Source: Pseudolactococcus reticulitermitis
GTDB lineage: Bacteria > Bacillota > Bacilli > Lactobacillales > Streptococcaceae
Assembly: GCF_002260845.1 (NCBI RefSeq)
Contig: NZ_BEDT01000002.1
Coordinates: 62,001-126,000 of the forward strand
Length of the DNA stretch: 64,000 nt
Direction of reading: 5' to 3'
Below, one piece after another: positions 54,849 through 61,918 of the stretch. Position numbers and translations under genes: made by a program. Under the pieces are notes generated by a model, which saw nothing but the letters and a program-made list of their open reading frames with translations, searched no databases and was not told the DNA's origin. Position 1 is the first letter of the stretch, and each line of letters begins with the position of its first letter.

Positions 54849-55205
54849 ATGATCCCTAAATTTAGAGCGAAAGATGAAAATGGTGTTTGGCATACTGGGT
54901 TGCTAACATTCATGTTTGGGCAATATGCGATTGTGAACGAATCTGATGAAAATACCGTTTACTTGATTGATAAAGAGACTGTGGGACAAAGTACAGGTTT
55001 AAAAGACAAAAATGGTGTTGAGATTTTCAAAGGAGACATCTGTTGGGACACCGATATGGAATGTTTTGGGATAGTTGATTATGACCTTGGAAGTTTTGTA
55101 TTTGAGTGTCAAAGTGTCTGCGATAGCGTTTCAGAGTGCTATGAAGGTTTGGAGGTTGCGGGAAATATCTACGAAAATTCAAATTTATTGGAAGTATCAA
55201 AATGA
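54849..55205 (+). CDS. YopX family phage protein
   Basis: 118 residues from ATG 54849 (MIPKFRAKDENGVWHTG). The middle part GQSTGLKDKNGVEIFKGDI is the hallmark of the YopX family, common in Firmicutes phages; role unknown. Confidence 0.85.
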   Translation: MIPKFRAKDENGVWHTGLLTFMFGQYAIVNESDENTVYLIDKETVGQSTGLKDKNGVEIFKGDICWDTDMECFGIVDYDLGSFVFECQSVCDSVSECYEGLEVAGNIYENSNLLEVSK

Positions 55206-55486
55206 CAGAATACATCGTGAGGTCGGATGATAGTGAGTGGTATGTTTACATCTCAAAAACTGAAGGTTGGTCATTGACTGTATGTGCTGAAATAGCACAT
55301 AAGTTTCCAACTATTGAAAATGCTGAAAAGATGGCGAAAGAACTCAATGATAATCCGCTTTTCAAGAATTATCGGATGCGCGTGGAAGCGTTGGGAGACA
55401 GGCGTAAGCGGATTAAATATGAAACCTATGAGGATAGTGACAAAATCAAAGCCGATGACACTGAAATGCAGTTGGAACTATTTTAG
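55202..55486 (+). CDS. phage protein, unknown
   Basis: 94 residues (starts TEYIVRSDDSEWYVYISK, ends MQLELF). Overlaps the YopX gene by 4 nt. Unrecognised; charged C-terminus. Confidence 0.6.
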   Translation: MTEYIVRSDDSEWYVYISKTEGWSLTVCAEIAHKFPTIENAEKMAKELNDNPLFKNYRMRVEALGDRRKRIKYETYEDSDKIKADDTEMQLELF

Positions 55487-55494
55487 AGGTGGCC

Positions 55495-56295
55495 ATGAAA
55501 TTTATTGATTTATTTGCGGGTATCGGCGGTTTCCGTCTAGGCATGGAATCGGCTGGGCACGAATGCGTGGCATTCTGCGAAATAGACAAATTTGCGCGTG
55601 AATCCTACAAGGCAATTCACAACACGGAAGGAGAAACAGAATTTCATGACATCACTAAAGTCACAGACGAGCAGTGGCGACAATTCCGTGGAGCAGTTGA
55701 CGTTATTTGCGGTGGATTCCCTTGTCAAGCCTTTTCCGTGGCGGGAAAGCGACTCGGATTCATGGACGAAACTAGAGGAACTTTGTTTTTCGAGATTGCA
55801 CGAGCCGCTAAACAAATCGAACCACGGCTTTTACTGCTTGAAAATGTCAAGGGGGTACTATCTCACGACAAAGGGAACACGTTTAGAACTATCCTCGCCA
55901 CCCTTGATGAACTGGGGTATGATGCAGAATGGCAAATACTTAACAGCAAAAATTTCGGAGTTCCCCAAAATAGGGAGCGCGTGTTCATTGTCGGACATTT
56001 TAGAGGAGCGGGCGGACGAAAAGTATTTCCTGTCGAGTCAGGCGGTAGAGAGATTGATGACTTACAAGGACAAACAATTCACACCGTTAGAGCCAAAGAC
56101 GGCGGAGGAGACGGACAAGGATCGTATATTATTGAAAATCGGAAGTCTGAAAAAGATAGAAGATTCGCAAATAAAAATATTCGGCTCACTAGAAAAGGGC
56201 GGGGAATTCTCGCACGAATCAGCGAGGAGAGTTTACGACACTTGCGGGATAGGACCAACATTGGGCACTATGCAAGGGGGGGGACAGCACCCTAA
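55495..56295 (+). CDS. C5-cytosine DNA methyltransferase, catalytic part (split gene)
   Basis: 266 residues from ATG 55495 (SD AGAGGTGG). Motif I DLFAGIGGFRLGMESAGHE, motif IV GGFPCQAFSVAG (catalytic Cys-77), motif VI ENVKG, motif VIII QNRERVFIVG. The target-recognition domain and motifs IX-X are in another frame (to 57034). After about residue 165 the frame stays open to 56295 but its match to the family fades. Either a frameshifted pseudogene or a two-subunit enzyme. Confidence 0.75.
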   Translation: MKFIDLFAGIGGFRLGMESAGHECVAFCEIDKFARESYKAIHNTEGETEFHDITKVTDEQWRQFRGAVDVICGGFPCQAFSVAGKRLGFMDETRGTLFFEIARAAKQIEPRLLLLENVKGVLSHDKGNTFRTILATLDELGYDAEWQILNSKNFGVPQNRERVFIVGHFRGAGGRKVFPVESGGREIDDLQGQTIHTVRAKDGGGDGQGSYIIENRKSEKDRRFANKNIRLTRKGRGILARISEESLRHLRDRTNIGHYARGGTAP

Positions 56296-57034
56296 GATAG
56301 TCGTGCCTGTTTTAACGCCAGATCGTGCCAAAAAACGACAAAACGGCAGAAGATTTAAAACAGATGGCGAAGCAATGTTTACTTTGACCGCTCAGGACAG
56401 GCATGGTGTGCTTGTAAAAGATATGTCCGAAAAAGGTGTCATAAATCCTTTAAAAGGAAAAACAACTAATGGTTGGCATTTTGAACAACAGGTTTATGAT
56501 GCAATTGGATTAGCAAGAACGTTGAAAGCTGGAGGTGGTAGCGGCAATATACCTAAAGTTATAACTAATGTGAATCCAAGTAGAAATGGTATGAACGGTA
56601 ATGTTTATAGTTCGGATGGAATTGCACCCACACTTACAACGAATAAAGGGGAAGGGCCTAAAATCTTACAACGTCCACGAGGTTTTAACTCTGGGGGAGA
56701 ACATGAGATAGCACCTACACTCTCATCTAGCAGTTGGCAAGAAAACAACCTGTTAAAGGTTGGCGGTATTTACACCAATGATTCCCCAGATTTCAATCAT
56801 GGTCCGCTTGATAATTTGAGTAGGACGATAAAAGCTAATAGCCATGATGCGGGAGTTACTGACGGCATTAGAATTAGAAAATTGACGCCTCGGGAGTGTT
56901 GGAGATTGCAAGGCTTTCCAGACTGGACGTTTGATAAGGCGCAAGGGGTCAACAGCAATAGCCAACTCTATAAACAAGCTGGCAACAGTGTGACAGTCAA
57001 TGTCATTTCTGAGATTGCCAAAAGATTAGTATAG
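55985..57034 (+). CDS. C5-cytosine methyltransferase, target-recognition and C-terminal part
   Basis: About 350 codons in the +2 frame; this frame is open from 55592 but family-like only from ~55985 (SLSDILEERADEKYFLSSQA). It has RVYDTCGIGPTLGTMQGGG, several similar GIAPTL/ARTLKAGGGSGN blocks, motif IX region LTPRECWRLQGFPDW and motif X YKQAGNSVTVNVI. No convincing independent start and SD; ATG 56057 is the best candidate. Junction and status discussed in the findings. Confidence 0.65.
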   Translation, partial: SLSDILEERADEKYFLSSQAVERLMTYKDKQFTPLEPKTAEETDKDRILLKIGSLKKIEDSQIKIFGSLEKGGEFSHESARRVYDTCGIGPTLGTMQGGGQHPKIVVPVLTPDRAKKRQNGRRFKTDGEAMFTLTAQDRHGVLVKDMSEKGVINPLKGKTTNGWHFEQQVYDAIGLARTLKAGGGSGNIPKVITNVNPSRNGMNGNVYSSDGIAPTLTTNKGEGPKILQRPRGFNSGGEHEIAPTLSSSSWQENNLLKVGGIYTNDSPDFNHGPLDNLSRTIKANSHDAGVTDGIRIRKLTPRECWRLQGFPDWTFDKAQGVNSNSQLYKQAGNSVTVNVISEIAKRLV

Positions 57035-57046
57035 AAAGTGTGAGAC

Positions 57047-57427
57047 ATGAAAGTTTATTTAGCAACGCCGATGAACGGTAAGTCGATTGAGGAAATCAAA
57101 GAAAAGATTGCGGATTTTGCATCGCTTTTGGCGAATAAAGGGATTGATTTTTTCAATCCATTTTTAGAAACTGTCGCCAAGGATAATGCGGCGGATGGCA
57201 TTGTAAAAGACAAGCGACCGATAGAAATGTTGTGTAATTCTGCACGTTACATCGAAGATTGTGACGGTGTGATTGTCATTGGAAGTCGTGAGGAATTTAA
57301 ACAGTCAAAAGGCTGTCAGATTGAGGCAATGATAGCGGCACTATATGACAAAGACTGTTACTTGTATGATGGCAATGAGTTTAAAAGATTTAAGTCTATT
57401 GAGCTGAAATTTGGAGTGGAGAAATGA
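57047..57427 (+). CDS. DUF4406-like phage protein
   Basis: 126 residues. MKVYLATPMNGKSIEEIKEK and CDGVIVIGSREEF...KGCQIEAMIA follow the nucleoside 2-deoxyribosyltransferase-like fold of DUF4406. Substrate unknown; might act on nucleotides. Overlaps the next gene by 4 nt. Confidence 0.78.
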   Translation: MKVYLATPMNGKSIEEIKEKIADFASLLANKGIDFFNPFLETVAKDNAADGIVKDKRPIEMLCNSARYIEDCDGVIVIGSREEFKQSKGCQIEAMIAALYDKDCYLYDGNEFKRFKSIELKFGVEK

Positions 57428-57624
57428 GCTATATTATTGGGTACAATGCCACCAAATTAAAAACGAAGTGGTACATTAGCAATTTCGAAAATCCTATGCA
57501 AGGTTTGACGAGATACAAATCAAAGGCTTTTAGGTTAGATACATCCGAAAGGGCTAGTGCAATGGTGAAACATTTGAAGATTGTTCGCCCTTATGATTGG
57601 GCGATAGAGGAGATAAGAAAATGA
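57424..57624 (+). CDS. small phage protein, unknown
   Basis: 66 residues, basic, YIIGYNATKLKTKWYISNF start. Coupled to its neighbours (overlaps of 4 nt). Confidence 0.58.
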   Translation: MSYIIGYNATKLKTKWYISNFENPMQGLTRYKSKAFRLDTSERASAMVKHLKIVRPYDWAIEEIRK

Positions 57625-57908
57625 ATAAAACAGAAGAAATTTTTACAAAAAAACAGTTTAAAGCTGAAGTCAAAAGCGCTAATGTGACCGATAGTGGCTT
57701 AGCGCTTAAATTAATCGTACCATTCACTGAAATGATGCCGATTATTCCAACGCTTGCCGAAAGTATCGGACAAGTTGTAAATTTTGAATACACGTTGCCA
57801 CAGGGAAATCTACTGAATGTTATGGAGTGGAAAAATCCAGATCAAACAGAATTAAATCTTGACCCACAAATCAACAAAACTAAGGATCAAGACGAGGAAG
57901 ATAAATGA
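57621..57908 (+). CDS. phage protein, unknown
   Basis: 95 residues from ATG 57621 (overlaps the previous stop). Hydrophilic, acidic tail (KDQDEEDK). No family recognised. Confidence 0.58.
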   Translation: MNKTEEIFTKKQFKAEVKSANVTDSGLALKLIVPFTEMMPIIPTLAESIGQVVNFEYTLPQGNLLNVMEWKNPDQTELNLDPQINKTKDQDEEDK

Positions 57909-58231
57909 CATTTAAAGAGGCTTACGAAAAAGCTGAGAGAAGCGCAAGGGCGCACGATGGTTATGTTGGTGTTATGGCATGGAACCAAATACTTGATAGA
58001 CTGCAAGCCACCTATGCGCCGAAAATAAAGATGACGAAAGCTCAATTTGATTTTTATACAATCGCAATTGATTTGTACGATACATTAGAAGACATACTGA
58101 ATTACAGATGGGATACACCTTCTATTACCGAAGATAGTTATAACGATGAAGTGAGGGAAATCAGAATTTTAGACGATAAAACACTTGCTTTAGCGTGGTT
58201 GTACCCAGAATTGGTCGAGGTAGTGGAATGA
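57905..58231 (+). CDS. phage protein, paralogue of 58466-58756
   Basis: 108 residues. Shares with the gene at 58466 the start MTF(K/E)(E/D)A, the centre TY-PKIKMT and the end (W)L-PE--EVVE. Overlaps the next gene by 4 nt. Function unknown. Confidence 0.62.
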   Translation: MTFKEAYEKAERSARAHDGYVGVMAWNQILDRLQATYAPKIKMTKAQFDFYTIAIDLYDTLEDILNYRWDTPSITEDSYNDEVREIRILDDKTLALAWLYPELVEVVE

Positions 58232-58461
58232 AAACAACAAATTTACCAGAAATTGGCAAAGTATTCAGGATTGGAAAAGATCATACTTTGTTAAAAATGG
58301 AAGAATACGATGGTTATAGACAAGGAATGCGGCCAATGATTTATTTCAGAGTGGAGCGGATTTGGCACTATGCAGATTCTTTTAACATGAGCGCTATAAT
58401 TTTCAATGATATAGAGAGGCTTGGTTTTGAGTATGTGTCAGATGAATTGGTGGAGGAGTAA
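58228..58461 (+). CDS. phage protein, unknown
   Basis: 77 residues from ATG 58228 within the GTGGAATGA junction. Pattern GKVFRIGKDHTLLKMEEYDG is not recognised. Lies between the two paralogues. Confidence 0.55.
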   Translation: MKTTNLPEIGKVFRIGKDHTLLKMEEYDGYRQGMRPMIYFRVERIWHYADSFNMSAIIFNDIERLGFEYVSDELVEE

Positions 58462-58465
58462 TTAA

Positions 58466-58756
58466 ATGACATTCGAAGATGCAGTTGAAATTTATTTTAA
58501 CGGAAAAGATGAAGATGGTCTTTTCAAAATGACTAATGGCGGTGTTTGTGACCTACTGTATATAATTAGGCAGCTTGAAAAAACATATTTGCCGAAAATA
58601 AAGATGACTGGTCGAGAGTTTTATAACTTAAAATGGGTAAAAGAAGATGAAGAAATGGCATTTGAAGATTTGTTTAATATCCTGATGCCAAAATTTACTA
58701 TGGAAGAAATCATGCAAGTTTGGTTGCATCCAGAATGTATTGAGGTAGTGGAATGA
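58466..58756 (+). CDS. phage protein, paralogue of 57905-58231
   Basis: 96 residues, see the partner gene. Ends with the same 15-base junction GAGGTAGTGGAATGA, which here starts the adenine methyltransferase. Confidence 0.62.
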   Translation: MTFEDAVEIYFNGKDEDGLFKMTNGGVCDLLYIIRQLEKTYLPKIKMTGREFYNLKWVKEDEEMAFEDLFNILMPKFTMEEIMQVWLHPECIEVVE

Positions 58757-59556
58757 ATCGTGTCTTAAATTATCCAGGCAGTAAGTGGTCATCAGCAGAG
58801 CGGATTATCAATCTGTTTCCAACACACAAGGCGTACCTTGAGCCGTTTGCCGGAAGTTTGGCCGTGTTTCTAAATAAACCGCCAGATGTGCTAGAGACTA
58901 TTAATGATATAGATGGCAGACTAATCAATATGTGGCGGGTCATGCGCAATCAGCCAGAAGAATTGGCTAGACTGGTAGAACTTACACCATACAGCAGAAA
59001 AGAATATGAGCTATCAAAACTAAAATCTGATGTTGATTTAGAGGATGCGCGTCGAATTTTAATCAAATGTTGGTTTTCAGTTGGTGGAAAATCTGATGGC
59101 GGTTTTAGGCGAAACGTAAAATGGACTGGTCCGTATAATACGAAAACGTGGCAATCTATGCCATCAAGAATTATTCAAGCAGCTGAAAGACTAAAAGATG
59201 CGCAAATTGAGTGTAGCAATGCGATTGAATTGATTGAGAAAATGAATGATGTTGATACGTTAATCTATGCTGATCCGCCATATCTCAATGAAACTGTATC
59301 ATCTAAAACACACTATAAATTTGGCATGGCTGATGAGCAACATCTGGCATTGTTGAGCGCTTTAAAAAATCACAGAGGCCCTGTGATTTTAAGCGGTTAT
59401 AATAGCGGTTTATATGCTGAAGAACTCAATGGGTGGGCAAAGATTGAATTTGATTCAGCAACTGGAAATGTTGGCCAAAAAAAGAAGATTGCAATAGAGT
59501 GCTTGTGGTGCAATTTTGATCCAGTTGAGCAGATGAATATTTTTGATATTGATTAG
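58753..59556 (+). CDS. D12-class adenine-specific DNA methyltransferase
   Basis: 267 residues. Motif I LNYPGSKWSSAERI and EPFAGSLAVFLN, motif IV YADPPYLNE (DPPY), and DMDxR-type spacer helices; the class is Dam/DpnM. Target probably GATC-like but not readable from sequence. Such phage enzymes protect against host restriction. Coupled to the upstream paralogue. Confidence 0.9.
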   Translation: MNRVLNYPGSKWSSAERIINLFPTHKAYLEPFAGSLAVFLNKPPDVLETINDIDGRLINMWRVMRNQPEELARLVELTPYSRKEYELSKLKSDVDLEDARRILIKCWFSVGGKSDGGFRRNVKWTGPYNTKTWQSMPSRIIQAAERLKDAQIECSNAIELIEKMNDVDTLIYADPPYLNETVSSKTHYKFGMADEQHLALLSALKNHRGPVILSGYNSGLYAEELNGWAKIEFDSATGNVGQKKKIAIECLWCNFDPVEQMNIFDID

Positions 59557-59564
59557 GGGATTGA

Positions 59565-59744
59565 ATGTGGATAAGAATTGAAAATGGCAAGGTACATTAT
59601 GCGCATAGCGAGTACACCTTGACAAAATATGGTATAGCTAATTTTCTCTATCGTTTGGCTCGCAAAGGCATTCCAAACGATGAGATGAGCCGAAAAAATT
59701 TAAAGCGGATATCTAGGTTATGCGAATCAGGGAGATTGATATGA
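59565..59744 (+). CDS. 59-residue phage protein
   Basis: ATG 59565 behind SD AGGGGA. Starts MWIRIENGKVHYAHSEYTLT; basic (RLARKG, RKNLKRISRL) and possibly DNA-binding. No family recognised. The first codons contain TGTGGATAA, a DnaA-box sequence. Confidence 0.55.
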   Translation: MWIRIENGKVHYAHSEYTLTKYGIANFLYRLARKGIPNDEMSRKNLKRISRLCESGRLI

Positions 59745-59840
59745 GTGATAATAACGAAATGGCATAGTATCATCTGGGCCATTGTCCATGGATGCTTTGG
59801 TCTGTGGATATTGACACTATTATATAGTAGAAAGTTGTGA
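59745..59840 (+). CDS. 31-residue single-helix membrane microprotein
   Basis: GTG 59745 starts just after the preceding stop; SD GGGAGA at 59730. The product, with WHSIIWAIVHGCFGLWILTL, forms one membrane helix with a basic C-terminus. Prediction rests on SD position and composition only. Confidence 0.4.
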   Translation: MIITKWHSIIWAIVHGCFGLWILTLLYSRKL

Positions 59841-59887
59841 AAATGACTTTCTATTTTCGCTGTAAAGACAGGCGCATCAAGGCTGAG

Positions 59888-59907
59888 CGTTGATTTTAAG
59901 GTCAACG
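59888..59907. promoter_or_regulatory. hairpin upstream of the HUH gene, possible nick-site candidate
   Basis: CGTTGA-TTTTAAGG-TCAACG, 62 bp before the HUH start. The gap 59841-59968 holds no other clear signal except SD-like GAGGGAGC before ATG 59969. Confidence 0.3.
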
Positions 59908-59968
59908 TTTGGCCGGCTTGTAATAGGTATTAAGTTCAGGGACAAACTAAATCAGAGGGAGCGGCATC

Positions 59969-60811
59969 ATGAGCTACATGAGAAATACAGCAATATCAGC
60001 CAATAATAAATATCGAGAATGTAGCATCATGGGTAAATCTATTTCGGTGGATTTAGTTCGAGGCGGTAGACCAAGAAGAAAAAAAGAGAATGCGACAAGA
60101 CCTGTGCAAAAAAATTTGAATGTCAGAAAAGCACAGCAGTGGTTTAGGCTGTCAGCAATAGCGAATTTCAACGAGGGAGATTATACAGCAGAGTTCACTT
60201 TTGCGCCAGAATTTAAACCAGAAACAGTTGAGGAATGTGAAAAAGAAATAGCAAATTTCATCAAGCGGGTAAATCGTGCGAGAAAAAAGAAAGGTTTGCC
60301 AAAGATGAAATACATGGGAGTGATTGAAGGCAAGACGACTGACAAACTACACTTTCACTTGATGATGGATAATTTGTTAAACCGAGACGAAATAGATGAC
60401 CTTTGGAGCAAGGGACGAGGCAAAAATAAAAAGTCTATCGGTTTTACTAAGATCGATAAAATTAAAAATCAATACGGGGTTGATGGCGTTGTTGTCAAAG
60501 CCAATTACATGACGAAAGAATTTAAGTTAGAAAATCAAAAAGGCAAGCGAAAATGGTTTGCCAGTCGGAATTTGAAAAAGCCAGTAGTTGAGAGATCTCA
60601 GAATTGGAAGTACACAGATTCTAAGATTGCCAAATTGTTAGCTAACGATGAATTAGAACAACAATTAGAACATGACAATCCGGGATGGGAGCTGATAGAA
60701 TTTCCTAGGAAAAATCCAGATACGCAAAAAGATGAGCTGGTCAAGATAGATATTAGAGAAAATGAGTACTTGGGATTGATGATATATTATCGAATGCGTA
60801 GGAGGGAGTAA
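59969..60811 (+). CDS. HUH-type rolling-circle replication-associated protein
   Basis: 280 residues. KLHFHLMMD (~127-135) is the HUH metal motif; ANYMTKEFK (~182-190) carries the candidate Tyr nucleophile; KRKWFASRNLKKPVV follows, as in the REP_ORF2-G2P-like family of Gram-positive phages and integrative elements. Expected to nick one DNA strand. N-terminal ~35 residues are basic and less typical; starts at 60005 or 60029 are possible. It precedes the late genes. Confidence 0.8.
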   Translation: MSYMRNTAISANNKYRECSIMGKSISVDLVRGGRPRRKKENATRPVQKNLNVRKAQQWFRLSAIANFNEGDYTAEFTFAPEFKPETVEECEKEIANFIKRVNRARKKKGLPKMKYMGVIEGKTTDKLHFHLMMDNLLNRDEIDDLWSKGRGKNKKSIGFTKIDKIKNQYGVDGVVVKANYMTKEFKLENQKGKRKWFASRNLKKPVVERSQNWKYTDSKIAKLLANDELEQQLEHDNPGWELIEFPRKNPDTQKDELVKIDIRENEYLGLMIYYRMRRRE

Positions 60812-60896
60812 CTATGAGGCATTAGAATTTTCATTGAGCGGCGAATAAGGCAGTCGTATCAACAAGCAATCATACCAAGCAAAGTAAAGAGGTTTT

Positions 60897-61238
60897 ATGG
60901 ATTTAGGGCTAATACCGAGTGAAAAAGAGTGGCGAACAATCTACAAAGAGATTACGCAATTACTCAAACAATACGATAACCTTTCTGACTTAGAGCGCAG
61001 CCATATTGACTGTGCTCTGGATTGGGTAGTCGAAAAAAAAGAAATCGCACACCGCATTATTCTTGACCGATTTTTAAAAAGCGACCAGAATAAGTCCTAT
61101 AATCAACTAGCTTTTGAGTTATACTATGATGAGAGCAACATCAGAAAAATTCGTAATGCTGGATACAAATACTTTGCAGAAAAATACAAAGGGGGTGAGC
61201 TGATTGATAGATGTCTCAACAAGAGAGACGAGACATAG
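60897..61238 (+). CDS. late-gene regulator, ArpU/RinA-like
   Basis: 113 residues. A helical, sigma-region-4-like protein with SYNQLAFELYYDESNIRKIRNAGY (HTH) and YFAEKYKGG at the end. Position just before HNH-terS-terL is where ArpU/RinA-type activators lie. No closer family could be fixed. Confidence 0.68.
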   Translation: MDLGLIPSEKEWRTIYKEITQLLKQYDNLSDLERSHIDCALDWVVEKKEIAHRIILDRFLKSDQNKSYNQLAFELYYDESNIRKIRNAGYKYFAEKYKGGELIDRCLNKRDET

Positions 61239-61509
61239 TTTTTATGTCTCAACAGATTGGATCAAACTCAGGGACAAAGTCTTGACACGTGACAATTATG
61301 AATGTATTTGGTGCAAGGCAGAAGGTAAAGTAACCACAAGGAAGCGTGCAGTGCTTGAGGTAGATCACATCAAGGAGTTAGAACACTATCCACAGCATGC
61401 ACTAGACATCAATAACTTGAGAACACTGTGCAAAGACTGCCATAACAAGCGTCACAACAGGTATCAACAGAGTGCCAAAAAATTTGACGACGAGGAGTTT
61501 AGTTGGTAA
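61204..61509 (+). CDS. HNH endonuclease
   Basis: 101 residues, TTG start (61204) behind SD AAAGGGGGTGAG. CIWCKAEG and CKDCHNKRH zinc ligands, catalytic VDHIKELE. Works with the terminase in cos-type packaging phages. Overlaps the regulator gene by 35 bp. Confidence 0.9.
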   Translation: MIDVSTRETRHSFYVSTDWIKLRDKVLTRDNYECIWCKAEGKVTTRKRAVLEVDHIKELEHYPQHALDINNLRTLCKDCHNKRHNRYQQSAKKFDDEEFSW

Positions 61510-61511
61510 GC

Positions 61512-61530
61512 CCCCCGGTCAAATAAAAGT
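61512..61530. other. candidate cos site region
   Basis: The GC-rich AGCCCCCCGGTC lies just after HNH and before terS, in otherwise AT-rich DNA. That is where cos sites are found in HNH-encoding phages. Confidence 0.4.
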
Positions 61531-61612
61531 GAGAATTGTCTGACAACTCAAGACCAATTGGAAGTGTTTTAACCAAAAAAATCAAAAAAACGCACATGAG
61601 AGGGGGTAACCT

Positions 61613-61918
61613 ATGGCAAAAACAAAACTAGAATTGGAATTATCAAAGTTGATTGACAAAAATTCTGCAAGCGATGTGGAGATTATGCGTCGATATTTGA
61701 GCCTTGTGGACACTTACAAAAAATTAGATAAGTCTATAGAAAAAAATGGCGTCATGATTTCGGTAAAAAATGGCAAACAAAATTTTTTGAAATCAAATCC
61801 AGCCGTTTCTGAAAAAGTCAAAGTTAATGCTGCGTTGATAAAACTTGGTGAATTTTTTGAGAAAAAACGCTTGGAAAAATCAGCCGAAAAAGGAATAAAT
61901 CTGAATGAATTATATTGA
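61613..61918 (+). CDS. terS: phage terminase small subunit (P27 family)
   Basis: 101 residues. Helical, with NGKQNFLKSNPAVSEK and LIKLGEFFE, the P27-type layout. SD GAGGGGG. Overlaps terL by 14 bp. Recognises packaging sites. Confidence 0.82.
   Translation: MAKTKLELELSKLIDKNSASDVEIMRRYLSLVDTYKKLDKSIEKNGVMISVKNGKQNFLKSNPAVSEKVKVNAALIKLGEFFEKKRLEKSAEKGINLNELY

Noticed and set aside
60821-60922. 34-codon frame with an ATT start between the HUH gene and the late regulator
   Set aside because: The product looks protein-like and basic, but the only start is a rare ATT and the SD spacing is poor. Possibly a decayed gene.
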